From JBNAGF01 sp049801055 (lineage in GTDB: Bacteria; Pseudomonadota; Alphaproteobacteria; Rhodobacterales; Rhodobacteraceae), in the NCBI RefSeq assembly GCF_049801055.1, contig NZ_JBNAGF010000003.1:186001-250000 (forward strand): a stretch of 64,000 nucleotides of DNA. The letters are read 5' to 3'. A model generated the notes under the pieces. That model did no database searches and was not told the DNA's origin. It saw only the letters and a program-made list of their open reading frames with translations. Below are positions 53,717 through 62,250 of this stretch, one piece after another. A program made the position numbers and the translations under genes. Numbering within the stretch: position 1 is the stretch's first letter; each line of letters starts with the position of its first letter.

Positions 53717-55759
53717 TCAGCGTCGTCCTTCCCGGAGCCAGCCACCGATAATCAGTGCGGCGCTGAGCAACAAGACAAGCCAGCCTGGCAGAAGTGGCGT
53801 CTGGGATACGCTACGGGTTTCATAGGCATTTCGCGGGGTCAGCCCGATCCAGCCGCGCCCGGCGGCGGGTCGTCCTTCGCGCACAGAGCGAATGCCCGGC
53901 AATCCGTCTTCGAGCCGCAAAACGCCACCTCGTAGCATATCGACAGCCGGCTCCATCAGGCTCGCGGTTGCTATTGTCTCCTCGAACTCCCGGGGAGCCG
54001 CAGGGCCAAGTCCGATTACGGCATCGTGATCGCCCTCTTTCAGGCGATAGAGCCCGATTTCCGGCCCGTCATATGTTGTTTCGAACCGGCCGGGAGAGGT
54101 TTCTTCGAGCGTCACCGATTCTGCGGAACCGTCGGGACGGGTCACTGTGACCGGTCCAATTTCGCTTTCCAGTGTGCGGCGCAGGATCTGCATGGTCTGA
54201 CCCTGTGCTTCGGCCCAAAGAGCTTCTTCCTCGAGATCTGGTTCTTTCATCATCCAATGTGCCAGCCGTCGAAGTAACTCCAACTGCGGGCCGCCGCCCT
54301 CGTAACCGCGGCTCCAGAGCCAGGCATGGTCGGATGCCAGCAATGCCACTCGCCCGGTGCCGATCCGGTCGAGGATCAGGAGCGGCCTGTCCTCGATACC
54401 GGTCATCAGCAATTGCCCGGCGCGCTGGTCTACGTCGATCTGGCGCAACCACGATCCCCACGGAGTGTCCGGCTCCAATCCCTCGGTCACAGGGTGGCGA
54501 TTGCCGAGTTCCGAGATCACGGGCCGGAAACGTTCTTCGATGACGCGGGCCGAGGGTTCTGCGGGCAGGATCTGCGCCAGTGGCGAGCGGAAGATGCTGT
54601 CTGCAGTGGCAAAATCCGGGCCGGCTGCAACGAGCACCGCGCCTCCGTCGGCAACGTAGCCGGCGACATTGTCGAGATAAATCGCAGGCAGGATGCCGCG
54701 TCTTTTGTAGCGATCAAAGATGATCAGGTCGAAATCATCGACCTTTTCCAGAAACAGTTCGCGGGTGGGAAAGGCGATCAGCGACAACTCATCGACCGGC
54801 ACCCCATCCTGCTTTTCCGGTGGCCTGAGGATGGTAAAATGTACCAGATCCACCGAGCTGTCCGATTTCAGAAGGTTGCGCCATGTGCGCCCACCGGGAT
54901 GCGGTTCGCCGGAAACGAGCAGCACACGCAGCCGATCACGAACGCCGTTGATCTGGATCAGTGCCGTGTTGTTGCGATCTGTCAGCTCGCCGTCAGCTTT
55001 GGGCACGGTGAATTGAATCACGTTGCGACCACCATGAGGCAGGGTCACGGGAAGCTCGATATCCTGTCCAACGGGCACCTGATGCGTTGTCGGGGCAGCT
55101 CCGTCCACCGAAATCTCCAACGGGGCAAACGCGCCGGAAGCCGGTACCGCGCCGCTGTCCTCGATACGTAGGGTCAGCGTCACAGGTTCGCCGATAATGG
55201 CAAAGGCGGGCGCGTTGCTGACGCTCAAACGACGATCCCAATCAGAGTCCCGGCCAGTCATCAGCAAATGAAGAGGCGCGGGAAGATCGGGAATCTGCTC
55301 GGCATCGTGCACCCGACCGTCGCTTAGTGCGATGATACCGGAAACCCGAGCCCGGGGTTCTTCGGCAAGTGCTTCGGAAACGACGGACATCAACTGCGTG
55401 CCGTCGTTGTCCCGACCATCGGGAACCGAGATCCGCCGCAACTCGGTGTTTTCCCGAGCCGAAATCGTAGAGGCCAGTTTCTCGGCGGCCTCGCGCGTTT
55501 GTTCGGAGCGATCAGACAGAAACTGGCTGGCGCTGCGATCTTCGACGAGTAACACGATATCGCTGAGGGGGCTTCGGTCTTCGATTTGATACACGGGCCC
55601 AGTGAGTGCGCCGAGCACGACAATGGCTGCCAATGCGCGCAAGGCCCAACCTGAAAGCCCTTTCCACCCGGCAAGCACAATGGCGGCAACGGACAAAACT
55701 GCAAGCCCGGCCCAAATTGGCCATGGAACGAGTGGATCGAAGAGAATGGTTCCGGTCAT
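53717..55759 (-). CDS. Membrane protein with vWA/glutamine-amidotransferase-like domain (BatB/CoA-like cluster)
   Basis: 680 residues from the ATG at 55759, which overlaps the upstream stop (ATGA); the longer frame is not needed. Two N-terminal membrane segments (about 12-50), then SDIVLLVEDRSASQF, a vWA-like strand whose MIDAS would be altered. A class I GATase-like fold follows (LDNVAGYVADGGAVLVAAGP, about 270-290) that lacks an evident catalytic Cys. A C-terminal membrane anchor (LLPGWLVLLLSAALIIGGWL) ends the protein. It is the last gene of the MoxR-DUF58-DUF4159 operon. Function unknown. Confidence 0.85.
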   Translation of the reverse strand: MTGTILFDPLVPWPIWAGLAVLSVAAIVLAGWKGLSGWALRALAAIVVLGALTGPVYQIEDRSPLSDIVLLVEDRSASQFLSDRSEQTREAAEKLASTISARENTELRRISVPDGRDNDGTQLMSVVSEALAEEPRARVSGIIALSDGRVHDAEQIPDLPAPLHLLMTGRDSDWDRRLSVSNAPAFAIIGEPVTLTLRIEDSGAVPASGAFAPLEISVDGAAPTTHQVPVGQDIELPVTLPHGGRNVIQFTVPKADGELTDRNNTALIQINGVRDRLRVLLVSGEPHPGGRTWRNLLKSDSSVDLVHFTILRPPEKQDGVPVDELSLIAFPTRELFLEKVDDFDLIIFDRYKRRGILPAIYLDNVAGYVADGGAVLVAAGPDFATADSIFRSPLAQILPAEPSARVIEERFRPVISELGNRHPVTEGLEPDTPWGSWLRQIDVDQRAGQLLMTGIEDRPLLILDRIGTGRVALLASDHAWLWSRGYEGGGPQLELLRRLAHWMMKEPDLEEEALWAEAQGQTMQILRRTLESEIGPVTVTRPDGSAESVTLEETSPGRFETTYDGPEIGLYRLKEGDHDAVIGLGPAAPREFEETIATASLMEPAVDMLRGGVLRLEDGLPGIRSVREGRPAAGRGWIGLTPRNAYETRSVSQTPLLPGWLVLLLSAALIIGGWLREGRR

Positions 55760-58515
55760 TGTCCCAGCCTGTCGAGAAGCGCAGGCACATGGACCTGATC
55801 GGATTTGTAGTTGCCAGTGAGCACGTGCATGATCAGATTGACACCAAACCGATTGGCCAGTTCGCGCTGGCGCTCTCCGGCAAAGCCACGTCCGACCGGT
55901 AGCAATGGTCTGCCATTTGCATCCACGGCCCATGCGCCGGCCCAGTCATTCCCTCCGATTACCACGGGCGTAACGCCGTCATTGAGGTTTCGAAACGGCA
56001 TCCCCTCTATCTGTTCGGCATCGGCCGGGGCGGCCTCGACCCAGATTTCTCCGCCAGGGTGACGGCCCGGGAAGTCCTGCAACAGGTAAAAGGTGCGCGT
56101 CAGAACGTGGTCATGCGGCAACGGCTCGAGCGGAGGAATGTCGAGCGGGCGGGCAAGTTGTTGCAGTTTGCGCCCGTTCGGGCTGGCGGTACCGAAGCCG
56201 GCGATATCGGAATCCCGAGTGTCGAATAGGATCATACCCCCTGCTCTCAGATAGGCATTGAGGCGCGCATAGGCCTCTTTCGACGGGATCGGTTGATCTG
56301 AAGTGATGGGCCAGTAAAGCAGCGGGAAAAAGGCAAGTTCGTCCTGTTCCAGATCCACGCCAACAGGATTCGCCGGTTCGACCGAAGTTCGAAAATAGAG
56401 AGTGTCCGACAGCCCTTGTAACCCAGCGCGTGCAACATCGTCGACACGCCGGTCGCCGGTCAGAACATGCGCCAGCGCAAGCTCGCTTGCGGCGATTATG
56501 GCAAGGTCGGGGTTGCTGTCCTGTGCGCTCGTGGGGTCAGGGATCAGCAACATCAGTGCGAGCAGCGGTGCCACCCGGCTGCCTCGCAAACGTCCCGAGA
56601 GCATCAGCGAAGCCAGCACATCCAGTGCCAGCAGCACAAGGGCTGCGCTCAGCAATGCGCCGGTCAATGGAAGTTCGTCACGTGGCCTCAGACCTTCTAC
56701 GGGCACGTCATCGGGCCAAGTTGCTGGTTCAAGTTCACTCCCAGCAGGCAGCACGTTACGCGCCAGCAGCCGGTCTTCGCTCTGATAGAGGCCGGGTTGC
56801 AGCGCGGGGCCTGCGGGATCTCTCGCAAGGCTAGGCCCGTCCACCCCGGGAAGGTTTGATGCATCCTGCAATCCTCCAAAGCCGTCCATGACCCTAACTG
56901 GAATCCAGGTAGTGCCTTCGAGATCACTGGCGTCCGGTGCCCCGGTGGCCGAGCTGACGGCCAGCCGTTCGAGCATCTCTACGAACAGACCCGAAAGTGG
57001 AAGCGAAGACCATTCGGCATTCGCGGTCACGTGAAAAAGAACGACTTGCCCTTGACCGACCGGCTTGCGGGTGACGAGGGGGGTCCCGTCGGTCAAGGCG
57101 GCAATGACCCGGTCAGCAAGCGCCGGGTCGGGTTGAGCCATCACCTGTGCCGAGATGTTTACCTCTTGCGGTATCTTCAGCCCCTTGAACGGAGAGCCGT
57201 CTGGAAATGGGGCCAGTGTTTTTGGTTCGCCCCAGCTCATGGCGCCACCGATACTGCGACCGCCGCTGCGCAAGCGTACTGGCATCAGCGGGTCTTCCTG
57301 CTGGCGGCTGACATCGCTGGCGGCAACCCGAGGACCCGCGAAACGCAACAGCAGACCGCCGGCTTCTACCCATTCGGTGAGCGGTTCACGCTCGGCATCT
57401 GAAAGTGTCGCAATATCGGTCAGAACGATTGCGTCGGGATTGGCGGGCAACAGGTCAAGCAAGCCGCCTTCGATTAGGTCGGTCGTGGTGATCAGGGCCT
57501 GTCGCAGATAGTGATGAGGCGACAGCAGCTCCAGCCCCTCCTGCGCTTCGCGGCCGGATATCAGTGCAACCTCTCGCCGCCTCAGAGCGTCATCGGTCAA
57601 GGCTGTGGCACCGGCGGATTTGTGACCCTGTATAGTGAAACGGGTGACACGGGCCCGCAATTCTGCGGGTAGTGACAATTCGGACACCGCCGATGTCTGC
57701 CCCGCTTCGAACCGGGCAGGGACCGATGCAAGGATGCGCTCGGTCCCGCCGGGATCACGTCCTTCGGCCTGAAGGGTCACCTCTCTGGCAGGGCCGGCCT
57801 GGCTGCGCAGAGCGGTCAATGACATAGCGCCGTCGGCGTAAGTCGCAGGCAGAAGGCCCAGAACCGGTTGTCCGGTTTCGAAGACCCGCAATGTCCCGCG
57901 CTCCTGCAACTGTGCGGTCAGATCGCTCCGCCCTTCATAGTCGAGACTGTCGCTGATCCAGAACGTGTCGAACCCCCCATCGATACCAGCAATCGCATCC
58001 ACGGCCAGCGCAAGCTGCTCTGACGAGGGTTGCCAGGCATGCGGGTTCAGGCCTACCAGCCTGCGTTTCCACGTTTCGGCGGATTGGAAGACCACAGTAT
58101 CGGGTGCCGCAAGAGACAGTAGCGCGACAGGCCGCCCAGCACGCCCGGCCTTGTCCAGTTCAGCCGCCAGTATTCGCATGGTTTTTGGCCATTCCGACGC
58201 GCCGGCCCAACTTGAATCAAGTACGACCAGAACCGGGCCGTCTCCGTCGACCTGTTCGTTCGGGTTCATTACCGGACCTGCCAGTCCCAAAATCACGGCA
58301 GCAACGGCCAGAGTTCTCAGTAGAAGAAGCCACCACGGTGTCCGGTCAGACGTGCTTTCATCGTCGCGAAGCCCGAGCAGCAACGTGACCGCCGGGAACA
58401 ACTTCACGACCGGAGCAGGTGGAACCGCTCTCAGCAACAGCCACAAGGCTGGCAAAGCCAACAATCCCAGCAGAAGCCAGGGTGTGGTAAAGCCGATGCC
58501 AGCTATCTGGATCAT
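55756..58515 (-). CDS. DUF4159 protein with N-terminal BatA domain
   Basis: 919 residues from the ATG at 58515, in ATGA overlap with the DUF58 gene. An N-terminal aerotolerance BatA-type segment (FTTPWLLLGLLALPALWLLL, RAVPPAP) and a second membrane helix lead to a vWA-like fold (GPVLVVLDSSWAGASEW), a GATase-like middle and membrane helices near 660-690. The C-terminal DUF4159 domain contains ELAFFPLLYWPITSDQ and GGMILFDTRDSD. Both genes in this pair combine membrane anchors with non-catalytic GATase-like domains. It probably forms a periplasm-facing complex driven by MoxR. Role not established. Confidence 0.88.
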   Translation of the reverse strand: MIQIAGIGFTTPWLLLGLLALPALWLLLRAVPPAPVVKLFPAVTLLLGLRDDESTSDRTPWWLLLLRTLAVAAVILGLAGPVMNPNEQVDGDGPVLVVLDSSWAGASEWPKTMRILAAELDKAGRAGRPVALLSLAAPDTVVFQSAETWKRRLVGLNPHAWQPSSEQLALAVDAIAGIDGGFDTFWISDSLDYEGRSDLTAQLQERGTLRVFETGQPVLGLLPATYADGAMSLTALRSQAGPAREVTLQAEGRDPGGTERILASVPARFEAGQTSAVSELSLPAELRARVTRFTIQGHKSAGATALTDDALRRREVALISGREAQEGLELLSPHHYLRQALITTTDLIEGGLLDLLPANPDAIVLTDIATLSDAEREPLTEWVEAGGLLLRFAGPRVAASDVSRQQEDPLMPVRLRSGGRSIGGAMSWGEPKTLAPFPDGSPFKGLKIPQEVNISAQVMAQPDPALADRVIAALTDGTPLVTRKPVGQGQVVLFHVTANAEWSSLPLSGLFVEMLERLAVSSATGAPDASDLEGTTWIPVRVMDGFGGLQDASNLPGVDGPSLARDPAGPALQPGLYQSEDRLLARNVLPAGSELEPATWPDDVPVEGLRPRDELPLTGALLSAALVLLALDVLASLMLSGRLRGSRVAPLLALMLLIPDPTSAQDSNPDLAIIAASELALAHVLTGDRRVDDVARAGLQGLSDTLYFRTSVEPANPVGVDLEQDELAFFPLLYWPITSDQPIPSKEAYARLNAYLRAGGMILFDTRDSDIAGFGTASPNGRKLQQLARPLDIPPLEPLPHDHVLTRTFYLLQDFPGRHPGGEIWVEAAPADAEQIEGMPFRNLNDGVTPVVIGGNDWAGAWAVDANGRPLLPVGRGFAGERQRELANRFGVNLIMHVLTGNYKSDQVHVPALLDRLGQ

Positions 58516-59387
58516 CCGGCCCCCCCGTCCAAGGCTCTGTGCAGCCAAAGAAGTGCAGATTGGGCCGAGTCACCAGTGTGATGCAGACCAAGTTGCCAAC
58601 CGGCGATCCGGCAGATTTGTTGTAACCGCGATTTTCGCTCGGCCAGCCGTTCGAGATACCGGTCGCGCAGCTGCCCCGCTTTCAGGGTCTCGTGTTCAAT
58701 GCTTCCGCCCACGCTCTGGAACACCGTTCGCCCGTGAAAAGGAAAGCCTTCTTCGCTGGGGTCAAGGATTTGCAATACTACGCCCCGGACCCCGCGGTCG
58801 GCGGCCTTGGTCAAAGCCAGCTCCATCGCTTTGGGATCCCCGAGGAAATCGGACAGAAAAACGGCACGGGCATGCGGGATCATTGCTCGGTGCTCGGGTG
58901 GAGCGTAGTCGGCCTCGTCGTCAAGGGACAGTGCTTCGGCCATCCGCATGATCTGTGCGTTGCCGCGCCTCGGTGGCAGCGTCGTGCCGGTCAGACCGAC
59001 CCGCTCACCACCGCGAACCAGCAAGATCGATGCGGCAAGCGCGAGCAACCGGGCACGGTCAATTTTTGTGGGCAATTCCTTGTCCGATGCAAACCGCATT
59101 GAAGCGCCCTGATCGACCCACAGCATAACCGATTGGGCGATCTGCCATTCGCGTTCCCGAACATACTGCATGTCACCTCGGGCCGAGCGGCGGTGATCGA
59201 TCATCCGTCGGCTGTCACCGATTTGGGCCGGTCGATACTGCCAGAAATCATCCCCCAACCCCGCGCGCCGACGGCCATGCTCGCCCAAAAGAACCGTGCC
59301 GGCCAGATGCTCGGCCCGGGCCAAAAGGGGCGGCAGGCGTGAGGCCTCGGCCTCGGACCTTTCGCGCAGGGTGAGGACGGGGCTCAC
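58512..59387 (-). CDS. DUF58 domain-containing protein
   Basis: 291 residues from a GTG that overlaps the moxR stop (GTGA). The DUF58 core FWQYRPAQIGDSRRMIDHRRSARG (about residues 49-72; shown in parts) and the vWA-like strand QSVMLWVDQGASM follow. No membrane segment, so it is the soluble partner. It is the usual companion of MoxR-type AAA+ proteins. Here it bridges the ATPase and the two large membrane proteins encoded downstream. Its MIDAS-like site (DQGAS) is imperfect, like many DUF58 members. Confidence 0.92.
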   Translation of the reverse strand: MSPVLTLRERSEAEASRLPPLLARAEHLAGTVLLGEHGRRRAGLGDDFWQYRPAQIGDSRRMIDHRRSARGDMQYVREREWQIAQSVMLWVDQGASMRFASDKELPTKIDRARLLALAASILLVRGGERVGLTGTTLPPRRGNAQIMRMAEALSLDDEADYAPPEHRAMIPHARAVFLSDFLGDPKAMELALTKAADRGVRGVVLQILDPSEEGFPFHGRTVFQSVGGSIEHETLKAGQLRDRYLERLAERKSRLQQICRIAGWQLGLHHTGDSAQSALLWLHRALDGGAG

Positions 59388-60391
59388 GCCGCAGCCTCGG
59401 GTCTGGACAACCCTGCTGCAGTTTCATCGATGAGATCAGACAGGCTGTCGCCCCTTGCCCGCGCTGCAAAATTCAATGCCATCCGGTGACTGAGCACCGG
59501 CCGCGCCATATCGAGCACATCTTCGGTGTTGGGCGCCAGACGTCCCTGCAGCAGTGCGCGTGCACGAACGGTCAGCATCAAAGCCTGCGCAGCTCGCGGT
59601 CCCGGACCCCAGGCCACGGTTTCGCGCACCCGGTCTGATGCATCGGATTCTTCGGGGCGGAAGGCGCGGACGAGATCGAGGATCAGCTCAACCACTGTCT
59701 CTCCCACCGGCATCCGGCGCAACAGGGTTTGAGCAGCTTTCAGTTCCTCTGCCGTAAACACCTGTTCGGCCCGGTCTTCCTCGACGCCCGTGGTCGCCAA
59801 CAGAATGTCACGTTCGGTTCCGCGGTCGGGATAATTCACATCGACCTGCACAAGGAATCTGTCGAGCTGCGCTTCCGGCAGGGGATAGGTTCCCTCCTGT
59901 TCGATCGGGTTTTGAGTTGCAAGCACATGAAAAGGAGACCCGAGCGAGCGATCCTCGCCGGCGACTGTCACCGTGTGTTCCTGCATCGCCTGCAGCAACG
60001 CGGATTGCGTGCGAGGCGACGCGCGGTTGATCTCATCTGCCATCAACAACTGGCAAAAGACGGGACCGGGTACGAAACGAAAATGGCGGCTGCCATCTTC
60101 GGCCGTGTCCAGAACTTCGGAGCCAAGAATGTCCGCGGGCATCAGATCTGGCGTGAACTGGATCCGATTTCCGTCGAGCCCCATGACGGTCGACAGCGTT
60201 TCCACCAGTCTGGTCTTGCCCAGTCCGGGGAGGCCGATCAGCAGGGCGTGACCCCCACAGAGCAGGGCGGCCAGAGTCAGATCAACGACCCGCTCCTGTC
60301 CGATGAAACGGCGTGTGATCGACGATTTGGCGCGCGCCAACTTGTCTTCGAGCGCCTCGATCGCGGCGACCAGATCGGCGGGTTCGGACAT
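59384..60391 (-). CDS. MoxR-family AAA+ ATPase
   Basis: 335 residues from the ATG at 60391 with AGGAA upstream; the open frame begins 7 codons earlier, less likely. Walker A is GLPGLGKTRLV, Walker B LLMADEINRASPRTQ, sensor 1 FHVLATQNPIEQEGTYPLPEAQLDRF, all classic MoxR. It works as an oligomeric chaperone, usually with vWA proteins encoded next to it. First gene of the four-gene minus-strand operon. A 12-bp palindrome sits just upstream in the divergent region. Confidence 0.95.
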   Translation of the reverse strand: MSEPADLVAAIEALEDKLARAKSSITRRFIGQERVVDLTLAALLCGGHALLIGLPGLGKTRLVETLSTVMGLDGNRIQFTPDLMPADILGSEVLDTAEDGSRHFRFVPGPVFCQLLMADEINRASPRTQSALLQAMQEHTVTVAGEDRSLGSPFHVLATQNPIEQEGTYPLPEAQLDRFLVQVDVNYPDRGTERDILLATTGVEEDRAEQVFTAEELKAAQTLLRRMPVGETVVELILDLVRAFRPEESDASDRVRETVAWGPGPRAAQALMLTVRARALLQGRLAPNTEDVLDMARPVLSHRMALNFAARARGDSLSDLIDETAAGLSRPEAAA

Positions 60392-60407
60392 GACATTCCT
60401 TTCCGTA

Positions 60408-60419
60408 AGCATATATGCT
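60408..60419. promoter_or_regulatory. Perfect 12-bp palindrome between moxR and DUF1285
   Basis: AGCATATATGCT is a perfect palindrome in a 54-base divergent region. Its TATATG-like centre might also serve as a -10 element in either direction. It could be a shared operator for both transcription units; no regulator is known to me. Confidence 0.35.
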
Positions 60420-60445
60420 CTTCAACTGTATAGCGCGGGAAGGAA

Positions 60446-61042
60446 ATGGCAAAAACAATGAGCGGACAAAAGCCCGTGACCCCGTCGCCAGACAACATCG
60501 CCGCATCGGTCCGAGCGGTGAAAGCTAAGGGCTTGCCGCCTGTGCATCTGTGGGACCCGCCTTTTTGCGGAGATCTCGACATGCGCATCGCGCGGGACGG
60601 TACGTGGTTCTACCTCGGCACTCCGATCAACCGGATAGCGCTGGTGCGTCTCTTTTCGTCGATCCTGAAGAAAGAAGGGAACAACTTTTTTCTGGTTACA
60701 CCAGTGGAGAAGGTGGGAATCACCGTAGATGACGCCCCGTTTGTCGCCATTGATTTCGAGGTGACTGGAACGGACGAAACACAGATGATCACCTTTGAAA
60801 CCCATGTGGGAGACAGGGCCGTAGCAGGACCGGACCACCCGATACGGGTCGAACTGGATCCCGATACAGATGAACCCTCACCTTATGTTCATGTCAGGGC
60901 AGGCCTTGAGGCGCTCGTTGATCGCAAGAGTTTCTATCGGCTTGTGGATCTGGGCGTTCACCGAAACGGTGACTTTGGGGTCTGGTCGTCCGGACAGTTC
61001 TTTCCTTTTATTCCGTCCGAGGGTCTTGGCCACGGTCGATAA
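60446..61042 (+). CDS. DUF1285 family protein
   Basis: 198 residues. The segments LPPVHLWDPPFCGDLDMRIARDGTWFY (in parts), GTPINRIALVRLFSSIL and DDAPFVAIDFEV are DUF1285 signatures. A soluble beta-rich protein of unknown function. The start may be the ATG at 60446 or the one at 60458; the GGGAAGGA ribosome site is 1 or 13 bases away respectively, so neither is ideal. In many alphaproteobacteria it neighbours the MoxR/DUF58 cluster, as here divergently. Confidence 0.88.
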   Translation: MAKTMSGQKPVTPSPDNIAASVRAVKAKGLPPVHLWDPPFCGDLDMRIARDGTWFYLGTPINRIALVRLFSSILKKEGNNFFLVTPVEKVGITVDDAPFVAIDFEVTGTDETQMITFETHVGDRAVAGPDHPIRVELDPDTDEPSPYVHVRAGLEALVDRKSFYRLVDLGVHRNGDFGVWSSGQFFPFIPSEGLGHGR

Positions 61043-61161
61043 GAGTCAAGTGTTTTGCGCCTGTGGTTCGATCGGTGCTGCCAAATGGCGCCGTGCGTCG
61101 TCACCTTCTTGGCAGGCTCGCCGCCTCGGGTTAGGACAGAGCGTCAATGCAAGAAAGCGCC

Positions 61162-61899
61162 ATGCCGAAATTCGCCGCCAACATCTCCCTTTTGTTCAAG
61201 GAACTGCCGTATCTTGACCGATTTGCTGCCGCAAGGCGCGCGGGCTTCGATGCTGTCGAGATCCTGTTTCCTTATGATCTCCAAGCAGATGAGACCAAAA
61301 ACGCATTGCAGGCCGCCGGGTTGGAGCTGGTCCTGATCAATGCGCCGCCGCCGGGAGAAGCCCCGGGCTATCCTGCGTTACCTGAAGGAGGGGCGAAGTT
61401 TCGCCGGGATATGGTTCAGGTTATGCGCTACGCGGACTCACTAACCCCCGGGTTGATCCATGTGATGGCAGGTTATGAACAGGGTATCGCGGCGCAGGCG
61501 GCATTTATTCGAAATCTGGCGTGGTTGGCAGACACATTTCCAAAACAGAGATTCACCATCGAGCCGCTCAATCCAAAGGATCAGCCGGGCTATTTCCTGA
61601 ATGACTACCAATTGGCAGCTGAAGTGTTGGCGAAGGTTGCCCGCCCGAATGTCGGACTGCAGTACGATTTCTACCATGCCGAAATGATCCACGGTGACGC
61701 GCTTTCGGTCTGGCGCGATTATGGCGAGGGGGCATTCCACGTGCAGATCGGTTCTGCCCCGGATCGTACCGAACCCGATGCGGCAGAAATTGCACCGCTT
61801 TTTGAAGCTTTGGATCAGAGCGGCTACACCGGTTGGGTGAGCGCAGAATACAATCCCTCAACTGCCCGGACCGAGGCATCGCTGGGATGGATGGCTTAA
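61162..61899 (+). CDS. hyi: Hydroxypyruvate isomerase family protein
   Basis: 245 residues from the ATG at 61162 (MPKFAANISLLFKELPYLDRF), the standard Hyi start; the ATG five codons upstream is an alternative. An AP endonuclease 2-type TIM barrel with family blocks GFDAVEILFPYD, FTIEPLNPKDQPGYF (metal-ligand Glu), LQYDFYHAEMIHGD (Asp and His) and HVQIGSAPDRTEPD. It interconverts hydroxypyruvate and tartronate semialdehyde, linking glyoxylate and serine metabolism. No gcl or garR gene is in the window, so the pathway context is lacking. Confidence 0.92.
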   Translation: MPKFAANISLLFKELPYLDRFAAARRAGFDAVEILFPYDLQADETKNALQAAGLELVLINAPPPGEAPGYPALPEGGAKFRRDMVQVMRYADSLTPGLIHVMAGYEQGIAAQAAFIRNLAWLADTFPKQRFTIEPLNPKDQPGYFLNDYQLAAEVLAKVARPNVGLQYDFYHAEMIHGDALSVWRDYGEGAFHVQIGSAPDRTEPDAAEIAPLFEALDQSGYTGWVSAEYNPSTARTEASLGWMA

Positions 61900-61972
61900 C
61901 GATACGAAGCGCCGCAGTTAGCTATCTGCAGGAAACTGCCATAGTGGCAGGCAACTTGGTTGCGAGGTTCTC

Positions 61973-62203
61973 ATGATCCCAGCGCGTTATGCTCCTGTCC
62001 TGTTCGGGTTCATCCTGTCTGGGCTTATGTCTTGTATCGTCACCTGTGTGGCAGCAATCAAGAATGTCGGGATGAATTCCGAGACCATTTCGGCATGGCT
62101 CGGCGCATGGGGTTTCAGTTGGCCGATAGCCTTTGTGGTTGTTCTGTTTGTTGCGCCATTGACTCGCAGATTGGTTGCTTTGCTGGTTCGGCAGGACAAC
62201 TGA
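61973..62203 (+). CDS. DUF2798 small membrane protein
   Basis: 76 residues with two membrane helices (about 7-29 and 47-66). MIPARYAPVLFGFILSGLMS and WSWPIAFVVVLFVAP-type helices (GFSWPIAFVVVLFVAPLTRR) match DUF2798, a short family of unknown function. It converges with polA. No partner gene adjoins it. Confidence 0.85.
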   Translation: MIPARYAPVLFGFILSGLMSCIVTCVAAIKNVGMNSETISAWLGAWGFSWPIAFVVVLFVAPLTRRLVALLVRQDN

Positions 62204-62250
62204 GCTGCTAGCGCGCGGTTTTTTGCCAGCCTCTTCGGAATCGAGCGGCG

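Noticed and set aside
57965..58951. Open frame of 328 codons on the plus strand across the DUF4159 and DUF58 genes
   Set aside because: Ser/Pro/Arg-rich mirror of the real minus-strand genes, which are joined by ATGA overlap.
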